Below, one piece after another: positions 9,054-17,395 of a stretch of DNA of 60,756 nt. The position numbers and the translations under genes were made by a program. This DNA is from Candidatus Thioglobus autotrophicus (GTDB taxonomy: Bacteria > Pseudomonadota > Gammaproteobacteria > PS1 > Pseudothioglobaceae): assembly GCA_022448455.1 (NCBI GenBank), contig JAKUUR010000008.1, positions 1 through 60,756 of the forward strand. The letters are read 5' to 3'. Numbering within the stretch: the stretch's first letter is position 1; each line of letters starts with the position of its first letter. The notes below the pieces were generated by a model. The model was given only the letters and a program-made list of their open reading frames with translations, made no database searches and was not told the DNA's origin.

Positions 9054-10316
9054 TTATTTCTTTTGTTTCATGGAGTCGAAAAATTCATCGTTAGTTTTTG
9101 TAAAACGAAGTCTTTCAATTAGAAATTCTGCTGCTTCAACAGTATCCATAGGATGAAGAATCTTACGCAAAATCCACATTTTTTGAAGTTCCTGTTTTTC
9201 AGTAATTAGTTCCTCTCGACGAGTTCCAGAGGCATTAATATTGATTGCTGGGAATATACGTTTTTCGGAAAGTCTACGCTCAAGGTGGAGCTCCATGTTT
9301 CCAGTACCTTTAAACTCTTGGTAAATAACCTCATCCATCTTAGAGCCGGTATCAACCAATGCGGTTGCTATAATAGTGACACTTCCACCATTTTCAATGT
9401 TTCTTGCTGCACCAAAAAATCGCTTGGGTCTTTGTAAAGCGTTGGCATCAACACCACCAGTTAGTACCTTGCCAGATGAAGGGGCGACCGTATTATAAGC
9501 TCTTGCAAGACGTGTAATAGAGTCAAGCAGAATAATAACATTTTTACCTTGTTCGGCAAGTCTTTTAGCTTTCGCTATGACTATTTCAGCAACTTGTACA
9601 TGTCGTTTAGCCGGTTCATCAAAGGTTGAAGAGATTACTTCGCCTCTAACCGTACGTTCCATCTCTGTTACTTCTTCGGGGCGCTCATCTATGAGAAGTA
9701 CGATCAACTCACATTCTGGATGGTTAATTGAGATTGATGACGCAATGTTTTGCATAATCATTGTCTTTCCAGCCTTTGGAGGAGATACTATTAACCCCCT
9801 TTGACCTTTACCAAAAGGAGCCACCAAATCGATCACTCTAGCAGTTATATCTTCTGTGCCACCAGTACCTAGCTCTAATTTAAGTCTTTCATTTGGGTGA
9901 AGTGGCGTTAAAGAAGAGAATGGTATTCGGTTACGTACATTCTCTGGTTTGTCCTCATTAACTTCTGAGACTTTAATCAACGCAAAATATTTTTCACCTT
10001 TCTTAGGCGCACGTATCTTTCCAGTAACAACATCTCCAGTCGATAGATTAAAACGCCTTATTTGATTTGGCGACACATAGATGTCATCCGGACCTGAGAC
10101 ATAAGAGTCATTCGATGAGCGGAGAAAGCCATAACCCTCTTGTAAAATATCTAACACTCCGTCACCCAAAACTTCTTCGTCATTCTCAGCCTTGTGTTTT
10201 AAGATTGCAAAGATGAGTGTTTGCTTTTTGGCCCTCGAAATGTTTTCGATGCCGAGAGATTGAGCTAAATCCAACAGTTCTGCTGGAGTCATAATTTTCA
10301 GGTCTGATAGTTTCAT
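9054..10316 (-). CDS. rho: Transcription termination factor Rho
   Basis: This is a 420-aa hexameric RNA helicase. It has an N-terminal SAP-like bundle, then the OB-fold RNA-binding domain ([20 protein letters not shown] near 63-82), Walker A ([10 protein letters not shown], about 180), Walker B ([12 protein letters not shown]), the Q-loop, and [11 protein letters not shown]. No insertion is present and length is as in E. coli. It is 151 bp downstream of trxA on the same strand, the familiar trxA-rho order; a possible own promoter is listed at 10328-10357. Confidence 0.97.
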   Translation of the reverse strand: MKLSDLKIMTPAELLDLAQSLGIENISRAKKQTLIFAILKHKAENDEEVLGDGVLDILQEGYGFLRSSNDSYVSGPDDIYVSPNQIRRFNLSTGDVVTGKIRAPKKGEKYFALIKVSEVNEDKPENVRNRIPFSSLTPLHPNERLKLELGTGGTEDITARVIDLVAPFGKGQRGLIVSPPKAGKTMIMQNIASSISINHPECELIVLLIDERPEEVTEMERTVRGEVISSTFDEPAKRHVQVAEIVIAKAKRLAEQGKNVIILLDSITRLARAYNTVAPSSGKVLTGGVDANALQRPKRFFGAARNIENGGSVTIIATALVDTGSKMDEVIYQEFKGTGNMELHLERRLSEKRIFPAININASGTRREELITEKQELQKMWILRKILHPMDTVEAAEFLIERLRFTKTNDEFFDSMKQKK

Positions 10317-10327
10317 ATTAAAGTATT

Positions 10328-10357
10328 TTTAGATTTTAGAGATTGACTAGATGTCAA
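10328..10357 (-). promoter_or_regulatory. Candidate rho promoter
   Basis: On the minus strand a perfect -35 TTGACA (10352-10357) is followed after 18 bp by TCTAAA (10328-10333), only a partial -10 match. The -35 lies in an inverted repeat TTGAC-ATCTA-GTCAA (10343-10357). It is 12 bp from the rho ATG, so the transcript would have a very short leader. Prediction only. Confidence 0.3.
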
Positions 10358-10467
10358 ATAGGGAATTAAATAAGCTCAGGATTGAACATACATTAAGTTT
10401 TAAAAGGTTTTCAGTAAGAAAATGTTTTTATATTTATGAGTTATTAAGAGTAAAAAAGTTAGTCCAG

Positions 10468-10794
10468 TTAAATGTTAGAGTCTAAAAATGCATTTAAGTT
10501 AGCCTTAGAGAGTGCACCAACCTTTGTTGCCTGAACCGAGCCATCTCTAAATAATAGCATTGTTGGGATACCTCTAATACCATATTTAGGTGGTATTAGT
10601 ATGTTTTCATCAACGTTAACCTTTGCTATGGTTATGCGACCGTCATATTCATTTGCTATTTCATCTAGAACTGGCGAAAGAGCCTTACATGGAGCACACC
10701 ATTCGGCCCAAAAGTCAACTAAAACAGGTTGTGTGGAACTAATTACATCAGCATCGAAAGAAGCATCACTGACTACTTTAATTTTGTCGTTCAT
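10468..10794 (-). CDS. trxA: Thioredoxin
   Basis: This 108-aa single-domain thioredoxin has the active site WCAPCK in place of the common WCGPCK, then the cis-Pro [11 protein letters not shown] loop and the C-terminal [13 protein letters not shown] helix. It reduces protein disulfides in the cytoplasm. Ala at the first variable active-site position is uncommon and should alter redox potential somewhat (inference). The minus-strand extended -10 (10844-10852) suits it as promoter. Confidence 0.95.
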   Translation of the reverse strand: MNDKIKVVSDASFDADVISSTQPVLVDFWAEWCAPCKALSPVLDEIANEYDGRITIAKVNVDENILIPPKYGIRGIPTMLLFRDGSVQATKVGALSKANLNAFLDSNI

Positions 10795-10843
10795 GCATTA
10801 AAAAAAGGAAATTAATAATAGAATTTGAATAATTCTTAGCCAT

Positions 10844-10852
10844 ATTATATCA
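10844..10852 (-). promoter_or_regulatory. Extended -10 promoter of trxA
   Basis: The minus strand reads TGATATAAT, a consensus extended -10 (TGnTATAAT), 49 bp before the trxA ATG in an AT-rich gap. No convincing -35 hexamer is seen, which extended -10 promoters can do without. Confidence 0.5.
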
Positions 10853-10928
10853 CTTATCAACAAAAAATCTATTTTTTTACAAAGATTGCCTAATTTTCAA
10901 ATAATTCCCTCTAATTGATCAATAAAGG

Positions 10929-11873
10929 CTAGGTAGCTAAAAATGCCAAGATAATAGGTATTGTTATAAATGATAATGCAACTTGAATTGTAATAATGCT
11001 TGTCATTAATTGGGTTTCCGCTCCAAATTGCTTAGCCAGTGAGTATGATGATGCAGCCGTTGGAACTGCAGCAAATATAACTGCTATAGTTGTTTCAAAC
11101 AGACTCAGATTCATTGATTTAGCGACAAAAAATACAACTATAGGAAAAACAAGTAGTTTCAGAACACTTGCAATAATGATTGGTGTGATTGCTGAAGAGA
11201 TTTCTCTAATCTTAATATTTGCACCAATACTTAAAAGCATGATGGGTAAAGCAGCTGAACCCAGTAAACCGGTAGTTTCATGAATAATAATTATTCTTTC
11301 TGCGCCAACAAAAGAAATGACCAGCCCAGTAGCGATAGCCAGAATGAATGGATTTTTTATCAGTTCAAATAATACATCAAATATGCTTGGTCTAGAATTA
11401 TTGCCTACTTCTTGGTTCAAAGTAGAAGTCATCGCAGATACTATGACAATATTAATAACAGGTATTAGGATTACCATAAAAATGGCGCCTAAAGCCAAGC
11501 CTTTGTTCCCAAAAAGACTTCCTGCTATAGCAAGTGCAATGAAAGCGTTATGTCTAGCAGCGCCCTGCATAACTGAAGTCCAAATTTGTGGTGTATATCC
11601 AAAAAGTTTTCCAGCAATAAAAGAAAGCGTTGTGACAACAAAAAGTCCACTCAAAATAACCACAGCATAGTTAGCGAGCATTGTTGAAGACAAAGTAATT
11701 TGAGACACATGATGAAATAATAGCGCTGGGATTAGAACCCAGTATATTAGCTTATCACTTACATGCCAAAAAGAGAGGTCTGGGACTCCAATTCTTCTAA
11801 GAAGATTTCCCAGGATAATGAGAATAAATACAGGGGAAATTACCAAGAAAATTTCAATAAAATTTGATAACAC
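10929..11873 (-). CDS. AEC family (auxin efflux carrier-type) transporter
   Basis: This 314-aa integral membrane protein has about ten hydrophobic helices and the AEC family features LIILGNLLRRIG after TM1, a RHNAFIALA segment, GLLGSAALPIMLLSIGA, and AAVPTAASSYSLAKQFGA near TM9. Bacterial AEC proteins move malonate, malate or similar small anions; the substrate here cannot be told. It stands alone on the minus strand between gltX and trxA. Confidence 0.82.
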   Translation of the reverse strand: MLSNFIEIFLVISPVFILIILGNLLRRIGVPDLSFWHVSDKLIYWVLIPALLFHHVSQITLSSTMLANYAVVILSGLFVVTTLSFIAGKLFGYTPQIWTSVMQGAARHNAFIALAIAGSLFGNKGLALGAIFMVILIPVINIVIVSAMTSTLNQEVGNNSRPSIFDVLFELIKNPFILAIATGLVISFVGAERIIIIHETTGLLGSAALPIMLLSIGANIKIREISSAITPIIIASVLKLLVFPIVVFFVAKSMNLSLFETTIAVIFAAVPTAASSYSLAKQFGAETQLMTSIITIQVALSFITIPIILAFLAT

Positions 11874-11918
11874 TGGAGTTTTCGTTTTGTTAGTTAATTA
11901 TAGAAATCAAAATACATT

Positions 11919-13307
11919 CTATGAGGGAAGGCTGTCAATCCAATCAATCGCCATTTTCAGTCTTAGCAATACCCTCTTTTCGCCAACCAATTGAGCGCAC
12001 TTATCAATACTTCCCGCTTTACCATCTCCGCTAATGGCTAGCCTGAATGGTTGACCTACTTTGCCAAAGCCTATATTACGACTCTCACATATACTCTGAA
12101 TTACTTCATGAATATGTTCAGCGGACCATTGCTCTAAAGTGTTTAAATTTATCAGTAAATCATCTAGTACTGGCCTTGATTCCAAATGAAAAAACTTTAT
12201 AGCTAGATCGGAGTCAAAGTCTTCAAAATCGTGATAAAACATCACGCAATTCTGAGCCATATCGACTAAAGATTTCGAACGATCTCTGAGGGCTTCAATA
12301 ACTTCTTTTATATCTGGACCATCACTTAAATCAATAGAGAGTTGATTTAGGTGCCATTCTAACTCGGATACAAGTTCGTTAATCTCAGTAGTCTTTATAT
12401 ATGAATGATTAATCCAATCTAGTTTTTCTTGATTGAAACTTGCTGGTGATTTATTGATGTTTTCAAGTTCAAAAAATTTAATCATCTCATCAACCGAGAA
12501 AATCTCTTGATCACCATGAGACCAGCCTAAACGAACAATGTAATTTAATAAAGCTTTCGACAAAAAGCCTTCATCCCTATACGACATTAGATTAACCGCT
12601 CCATGCCTTTTTGACAGACGTGAACCATCAGCACCCAAAATCATGGGTACATGGGCAAATCTTGGAATATTCCAGTCCAAGGCCTCATATAGATTGATTT
12701 GTTTGGGGGTATTGTTTATGTGATCATCACCTCTAATAACACATTCAATTTCCATATCATGGTCATCAACGACAACTGTCAAGTTGTATGTCGGTGAACC
12801 ATCTGACCTTGCAATAATTAAATCATCCAACTCAGTATTAGCAATTTCAATTTCACCCTTAACATAGTCATTAAAAGATACAGTCCCATTATCTGGATTA
12901 AGGAAACGAATCACACCGCTTTTGAGCTTCTTATTGCGACAACAACCATCATATTTTGGCTTGTCTCCGCTTGCCATTTGTGTTTCACGCATTTCCTCTA
13001 AGCGCTCTTTTGTGCATTCGCAGTAATATGCCTTACCCTCATTGAGCAACTGAGAAAGGACTTCTTTATAACGTTCAATTCTATCACTTTGATAAATAGG
13101 TCCTTCATCATAATTTAAACCTAGCCAGTCTATTCCTTGCAAAATAGCATCTACTGAATCCTGAGTTGAGCGATCCTTATCGGTATCTTCGATTCGAAGA
13201 ACAAATTTACTATTATTTTTTTTAGCCCAAAGCCATGCAAAAAGTGCCGTTCTAGCACCACCAATGTGTAAGTATCCTGTCGGTGAAGGGGCAAATCTTG
13301 ATTTCAT
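11919..13307 (-). CDS. gltX: Glutamyl-tRNA synthetase
   Basis: This is a class I aminoacyl-tRNA synthetase of 462 aa. The HIGH-type motif is in SPTGYLHIGGARTALF, the KMSKS-type loop is RLSKRHGAVN near residue 238, and a Cys-rich zinc-like insert (CECTKERLEE, then GCCRNK) is at about 97-125. The anticodon-binding C-terminal domain is alpha-helical. It charges tRNA-Glu and also supplies glutamyl-tRNA for haem synthesis. It is divergent from the Mth938-like gene, with a promoter-like pair at 13374-13402. Confidence 0.95.
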   Translation of the reverse strand: MKSRFAPSPTGYLHIGGARTALFAWLWAKKNNSKFVLRIEDTDKDRSTQDSVDAILQGIDWLGLNYDEGPIYQSDRIERYKEVLSQLLNEGKAYYCECTKERLEEMRETQMASGDKPKYDGCCRNKKLKSGVIRFLNPDNGTVSFNDYVKGEIEIANTELDDLIIARSDGSPTYNLTVVVDDHDMEIECVIRGDDHINNTPKQINLYEALDWNIPRFAHVPMILGADGSRLSKRHGAVNLMSYRDEGFLSKALLNYIVRLGWSHGDQEIFSVDEMIKFFELENINKSPASFNQEKLDWINHSYIKTTEINELVSELEWHLNQLSIDLSDGPDIKEVIEALRDRSKSLVDMAQNCVMFYHDFEDFDSDLAIKFFHLESRPVLDDLLINLNTLEQWSAEHIHEVIQSICESRNIGFGKVGQPFRLAISGDGKAGSIDKCAQLVGEKRVLLRLKMAIDWIDSLPS

Positions 13308-13373
13308 TTTATTAATTATTTTGAATTAATTTATCGACTCCAATACTAATATTTGCGTCAACTTATTAGGCTT

Positions 13374-13402
13374 ATGATATTGACTATAAGTAAGTTTTTC
13401 AA
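13374..13402 (-). promoter_or_regulatory. Probable gltX promoter
   Basis: On the minus strand TTGAAA (13397-13402) and TATCAT (13374-13379) are separated by 17 bp, a good sigma-70 match, 66 bp before the gltX ATG. It lies in the 174-bp divergent gap with the promoter at 13440-13448. Confidence 0.5.
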
Positions 13403-13439
13403 CTCCAATAATAAATCAAATGAAGTGCTAATTGTACAC

Positions 13440-13448
13440 TGTTATAAT
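13440..13448 (+). promoter_or_regulatory. Extended -10 promoter for the 13482-14977 gene pair
   Basis: TGTTATAAT is a perfect extended -10 element located 33 bp before the ATG at 13482. No clear -35. It would drive the Mth938-like gene and rodA. Confidence 0.45.
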
Positions 13449-13481
13449 TGACTTCCAACATGCAAATACCTAAGTCATTTA

Positions 13482-13844
13482 ATGGAATTCACTCAGCAAA
13501 GCGCTAATCAAAATACCGTTATTTCTATCAGTGAATCTACCATTACACTAACTCAAGTTCAACTAAAAATACCCTGTTTTATCTCCTCTAACAGGGCAGA
13601 AGAAATATCAATATCCTCACTACAAGAGATTACTAAGGAGACGCTATTTCCTTTATTAAGTCAAGATTCATTAAATTTGTTGATAATTGGTACCGGAAAA
13701 CAGTCAAAATTTCTTTCCCCTAAACAACAAGTCGCCTTATCTGAACTTGGATTAGGTGTCGAATGCATGAGCAATATTTCAGCCTGTAGTAGTTTTAACT
13801 TATTACTTTCAGATTTAAGGCTTGTTGGGTTATTAATCCTATGA
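13482..13844 (+). CDS. Mth938-like (DUF498) domain protein
   Basis: This 120-aa protein ends with the typical Mth938/DUF498 pattern: LLIIGTGKQSKFL near residue 68, then LGLGVECMSNISACSSFNLL near 89-108, then a hydrophobic strand. Related human AAMDC and NDUFAF3 and bacterial YqcC-like proteins share the fold; the bacterial function is unknown. Its stop overlaps the rodA start as ATGA, so the two are probably co-translated. Confidence 0.75.
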   Translation: MEFTQQSANQNTVISISESTITLTQVQLKIPCFISSNRAEEISISSLQEITKETLFPLLSQDSLNLLIIGTGKQSKFLSPKQQVALSELGLGVECMSNISACSSFNLLLSDLRLVGLLIL

Positions 13845-14977
13845 TTGATTACTTTTTCAAAAAAATTAAGCTCTTCTATCGTTTCTTTAAAATAGACACA
13901 CCCTTATTGATTTTGATTGCTCTTCTCTCAAGCCTAGGATTGATGATCTTGTATAGCAGCTCTGGAGGCTCTCTTGATTTAGTGTATCGACAACTGATTC
14001 ATCTTGGGTTAGCCACATTGGTTATGCTAATTGTTGCCCAGATACCACCACTCTTTTTAATGAGATCGGCGCCAATATTAATGGTCTTAGGGACAGTTTT
14101 ATTAATATTGGTGTTGCTTTTTGGTAGCTATGGGGGCGGCGCCCAAAGATGGTTGAACTTAGGCTTGATTAGATTCCAACCATCAGAACTGATGAAGATT
14201 ATAGTTCCTATAGGGATATCTTCAATATTGAGTGAAGGAACATTACCACCTAGAGCATTTCCGGTCATTATTTCTCTGGTGGGTATCGCAATTGTTGTAC
14301 TCTTAATTGCCAAACAACCTGACTTAGGAACCGCTTTGTTGATTGGGGCTTCGGGTATCTATGTATTGTTTTTTTCAGGATTCAGAATTCGTCTGGTAAA
14401 AAATCCTTGGCTTAATTTAGGACTAATTGCGGGAATACTAGGGGGGTCACTTTATGCTGTATGGAATTACTTACTGATTTCTTATCAAAAAAATCGAATC
14501 TTAACTTTGTTCAATCCAGAATCTGATCCGCTCGGTTCGGGTTATCATATCCTCCAATCAAAAATTGCAATCGGCTCTGGTGGCCTAACAGGAAAAGGTA
14601 TCACACATGGCTCTCAATCCCGACTCGACTTCGTACCTGCGCAATCTACTGATTTTATTTTTTCAGTCTTGGCTGAGGAAATGGGCTTTGTTGGGTTTAT
14701 TTTGTTGTTATCAATTTATGCTCTGATTATATATCGTTGCTTTAATTTGTCTCTTCGCTGTGAAGATAACTTTTCTAGATTATTAGGTGCAAGCCTGACA
14801 TTTGTTTTGTTTACTTATGTTTTTGTTAATATGGCTATGGTATCTGGACTTTTACCGGTTGTTGGTGTTCCCCTACCATTGATCAGTTACGGAGGCTCCT
14901 CCTTGATGACATTGATGGCCAGTTTTGGCATTATTATGTCAATTCATAAACATAAAAGTCCACGCTATTTACAGTAA
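13841..14977 (+). CDS. rodA: Rod-shape SEDS peptidoglycan polymerase RodA
   Basis: This 378-aa SEDS protein has about ten TM helices. Family marks are LGLMILYSSSGGSLDLVYRQ near the N-terminus, the RWLNLGLIRFQPSELMKI loop, GSGGLTGKGITHGSQSRLDF, the FIFSVLAEEMGF loop and the PLPLISYGGSS signature before the last TM. RodA polymerises glycan strands in the elongasome with PBP2 (mrdA). mrdA and mreBCD are not adjacent here; dacA follows 201 bp later. Confidence 0.94.
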   Translation: MIDYFFKKIKLFYRFFKIDTPLLILIALLSSLGLMILYSSSGGSLDLVYRQLIHLGLATLVMLIVAQIPPLFLMRSAPILMVLGTVLLILVLLFGSYGGGAQRWLNLGLIRFQPSELMKIIVPIGISSILSEGTLPPRAFPVIISLVGIAIVVLLIAKQPDLGTALLIGASGIYVLFFSGFRIRLVKNPWLNLGLIAGILGGSLYAVWNYLLISYQKNRILTLFNPESDPLGSGYHILQSKIAIGSGGLTGKGITHGSQSRLDFVPAQSTDFIFSVLAEEMGFVGFILLLSIYALIIYRCFNLSLRCEDNFSRLLGASLTFVLFTYVFVNMAMVSGLLPVVGVPLPLISYGGSSLMTLMASFGIIMSIHKHKSPRYLQ

Positions 14978-15127
14978 CAAATAACAACCTTTTCAATTTT
15001 CAATGTAGTATTTTTGATGACTTTATTGTTTTTTTCTAACAAACCAAGTGAATTTAAACTTATTAATGAGTTTCTAAAAATATTATGTTATTACTCGTTA
15101 TAATCATCCTAATCCTTATTTAATGGC

Positions 15128-15156
15128 AATAAATCAGTTTACCAAGGTGATTTATT
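15128..15156 (+). promoter_or_regulatory. Hairpin in the dacA 5' region
   Basis: AATAAATCA (15128-15136) and TGATTTATT (15148-15156) form a perfect 9-bp stem with an 11-nt loop, ending 22 nt before the dacA ATG. A TATAAT at 15099-15104 could be the -10. An 11-codon ORF (ATG 15123) runs through the hairpin. No U-run follows, so it is not a terminator. Function unknown. Confidence 0.3.
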
Positions 15157-15178
15157 AACTAACTAAAAACACTATTCT

Positions 15179-16324
15179 ATGAAATCAAAAACCCTCATCA
15201 GATTCTTAAAATTCTTCGTTTTATTACTTTTTATCTCAAGTGCTAATGCAGAAGAGCCGCGCTTCTATATTCCGGATGCACCTGCCATTGGTGCAGCCTC
15301 CTATGTTGTCATGGATCACAATTCTGGAGTAATGCTTGCTGCTAAAAACGAAGACGAAAAAAGGGCCCCTGCCAGTTTGGCTAAACTGATGACTTCGTAT
15401 GTTGTCTTTCAACGCATAAAGGAAGAATTTATTACCCTTGAGGATGACGTAAAAATCAGTGAAAAAGCATGGAAAACTGGAGGTTCAAGAAGCTTTATTG
15501 AGGTCGGTAAGATGATTAAGCTTAAGGACCTACTGAGAGGAATGATAGTTCAGTCTGGTAATGACGCCTCTGTGGCTCTCGCTGAACATGTGGCTGGTTC
15601 TGAAGGTACCTTTGTCCTCTTCATGAATGATTATGCAGAACAACTAGGCATGAAAAACTCTCGATTTGAGAATTCTTCTGGGTTACCACATAAAGATCAG
15701 TATACAACCGCAAAAGATATAGCTATTCTTTCCTCAGCCATGATTCGTGATTTTCCAGATTTTTACAAGTGGTATAGCGAGAAGGAATTTACGTACAACA
15801 ATATTACCCAAGCCAATCGAAATAAGCTTCTATGGACAGACAGCACCGTAGATGGGCTAAAGACCGGTTATACTCAGAAAGCTGGATATTGCTTGGTAAC
15901 GAGTGCAAAGCGTGTAGGTATGAGACTTATTTCTGCGGTGCTTGGCTCAGAAAGTCCAACAGTTCGATTTACAGAGACAGAAAAATTATTGGATTACGGT
16001 TTTCGTTTCTTTGAGACTCAATCTGTTGACGACATATCTCACCAAGTACCGATCTACAAATCTGAAAAAAGTAGCCTCAAGGTTGGTGTAGCAGATTCAA
16101 CTTATCTAACCTTGCCAAGAAACCAGTTTAAATATACCACTCAAACTATTACTCTTAACCAGGATTTAATAGCCCCAATTAATCAGGGTGAAAGGATTGG
16201 GAATTTGGTGATCAGTTTTAGCAATGAAACCATCGCCACACTTCCTCTTATTGCTCTTGAGGATGCACCTGAATCTGGATTCTTTGCAAGAATAGTTGAC
16301 ACCATTAAGTTACTTTTTAGATAA
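15179..16324 (+). CDS. dacA: D-alanyl-D-alanine carboxypeptidase (PBP5/6 type)
   Basis: This is a low-molecular-weight penicillin-binding protein of 381 aa. A signal peptide is cleaved after SSANA (about residue 24). The three S11 motifs are SLAKLM (SxxK, about 66), SGNDAS (SxN, about 122) and DGLKTGYT (KTG, about 225). A beta-rich domain occupies about 275-360 and a C-terminal amphipathic helix (FARIVDTIKLLFR) anchors it on the periplasmic membrane face. It removes the terminal D-Ala of pentapeptides. The rlpA and ybeD-lipB genes of enteric clusters are missing; a D-amino-acid transaminase follows directly. Confidence 0.95.
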   Translation: MKSKTLIRFLKFFVLLLFISSANAEEPRFYIPDAPAIGAASYVVMDHNSGVMLAAKNEDEKRAPASLAKLMTSYVVFQRIKEEFITLEDDVKISEKAWKTGGSRSFIEVGKMIKLKDLLRGMIVQSGNDASVALAEHVAGSEGTFVLFMNDYAEQLGMKNSRFENSSGLPHKDQYTTAKDIAILSSAMIRDFPDFYKWYSEKEFTYNNITQANRNKLLWTDSTVDGLKTGYTQKAGYCLVTSAKRVGMRLISAVLGSESPTVRFTETEKLLDYGFRFFETQSVDDISHQVPIYKSEKSSLKVGVADSTYLTLPRNQFKYTTQTITLNQDLIAPINQGERIGNLVISFSNETIATLPLIALEDAPESGFFARIVDTIKLLFR

Positions 16325-16328
16325 AGTA

Positions 16329-17171
16329 TTGGTTTATTTAAACGGAAAATTTGTCTTAAAAAGTGATGCCTTTATTTCCGTTATGGACCGAGGCTTTCTA
16401 TTTGGTGATGGGGTCTATGAGGTTTTTCCTGTCTACAATGGATTAATACTAGGACTGGAATCACATTTAAAGCGACTTCAAGATGGCTTAGATGCCATTG
16501 ATATAGTTAATCCCTATAATAAAAAAAAGTGGATCTCTATAATTAATGATCTAATTTCATATCACCAAGAGAGTAGTAATCAGGCTATTTATTTACAAGT
16601 GTCTCGTGGCTGTGATGATGATCGAAAACACACCCATGGCAAACTCAAGCCAACTGTGTATATGCAGTCAACACCCTTTCAGAGCTCAACTAAAGGTGAC
16701 CTGTTAAAAGGCTCAGCTGCAATTACCCGTGATGACATTCGATGGAGCCAATGTAACATCAAAGCTACCTCACTTCTCGCTAATATCATGTACGCTCAGG
16801 AAGCCAAAAAGCATGACGTTGAAGAGGTTATTCTTATTCGCGATGGTATCGTTACTGAATGCTCTAGTTCAAACTTGTTTTTAGTTACAAATAATTGCAT
16901 CTTCACTCACCCCAAGGGACCCTATATATTGCCAGGAATTACCAGAGAAGTGGTTATAAATTGTGCTAAATACTGTGACATTGAAGTCAAAGAAGTGACA
17001 TTTAATAAAGACTCTTTAATGGATGCTGACGAGGTTTGGATTAGTAGCTCCACACGCGAAATTGTTCCGATAACATGTATTGATGATAAGCCCATTAATA
17101 ATGGCAAAGTTGGTGAAATATGGTCGTTAATTTATGACCGTTACCAAGCGATAAAAAGCATTAACGTTTAA
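16329..17171 (+). CDS. dat: D-amino-acid (D-alanine) transaminase, class IV PLP enzyme
   Basis: This fold-type IV aminotransferase is 280 aa. It has the family N-terminus VYLNGKFVLKSDAFISVMDR and GFLFGDGVYEV, the Lys segment NIKATSLLANIMYAQEAKKH (PLP lysine in IKATSLL), EVILIRDGIVTECSSSNLFLV, and late SSSTREIVPI. The frame is open from a TTG at 16296, but the TTG at 16329, 4 bp after dacA ends, gives exactly the usual N-terminus. It interconverts D-Ala/D-Glu with keto acids. Lying behind dacA, it may recycle D-Ala released from peptidoglycan (inference). A branched-chain aminotransferase is a less likely alternative. Confidence 0.86.
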   Translation: MVYLNGKFVLKSDAFISVMDRGFLFGDGVYEVFPVYNGLILGLESHLKRLQDGLDAIDIVNPYNKKKWISIINDLISYHQESSNQAIYLQVSRGCDDDRKHTHGKLKPTVYMQSTPFQSSTKGDLLKGSAAITRDDIRWSQCNIKATSLLANIMYAQEAKKHDVEEVILIRDGIVTECSSSNLFLVTNNCIFTHPKGPYILPGITREVVINCAKYCDIEVKEVTFNKDSLMDADEVWISSSTREIVPITCIDDKPINNGKVGEIWSLIYDRYQAIKSINV

Positions 17172-17248
17172 TTAATGAAACGTCCTTTATTGAACATAAA
17201 AAACACTTACAATAACCAAGATAAATTAATTGGAATAATCAAATCAAG

Positions 17249-17254
17249 TAAAAT
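17249..17254 (+). promoter_or_regulatory. -10 element of the SRP RNA gene
   Basis: TAAAAT ends 7 bp before the first paired base of the SRP RNA (17261), the expected -10 to +1 spacing. The -35 region is weak (TTAATT at 17226). Confidence 0.45.
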
Positions 17255-17260
17255 ACGACT

Positions 17261-17367
17261 GTAGTGTCGAGGGTACACTAACAATGAATGGTTATGAACC
17301 CCGCCAGGCCTGGAAGGGAGCAACGGTAATAATTTTTTTATGTGTTGGACCCTATTCTCGGCACTAC
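17261..17367 (+). ncRNA. ffs: Signal recognition particle 4.5S RNA
   Basis: This is a small bacterial SRP RNA of about 107 nt. The conserved domain IV tip is present at about 17300-17326: CCAGGCCTGGAAGGGAGCA, the Ffh-binding symmetric loop plus GGAA tetraloop region. The ends pair: GTAGTG (17261-17266) with CACTAC (17362-17367), TCGAG with CTCGG, then GGT with ACC. The RNA forms the core of SRP with Ffh for co-translational membrane targeting. It lies just before dnaX, the common ffs-dnaX-ybaB-recR order. The T-run at 17333-17339 is internal to the RNA and is not its terminator. Confidence 0.92.
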
Positions 17368-17395
17368 CTTACATACTGAAATAATACTAACCTTG

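Noticed and set aside
17342..17395. Longer dnaX start (TTG/GTG at 17342)
   Set aside because: It lies inside the 3' arm of the SRP RNA; the ATG at 17396 gives the canonical MSGHYQVLARKYRP start.
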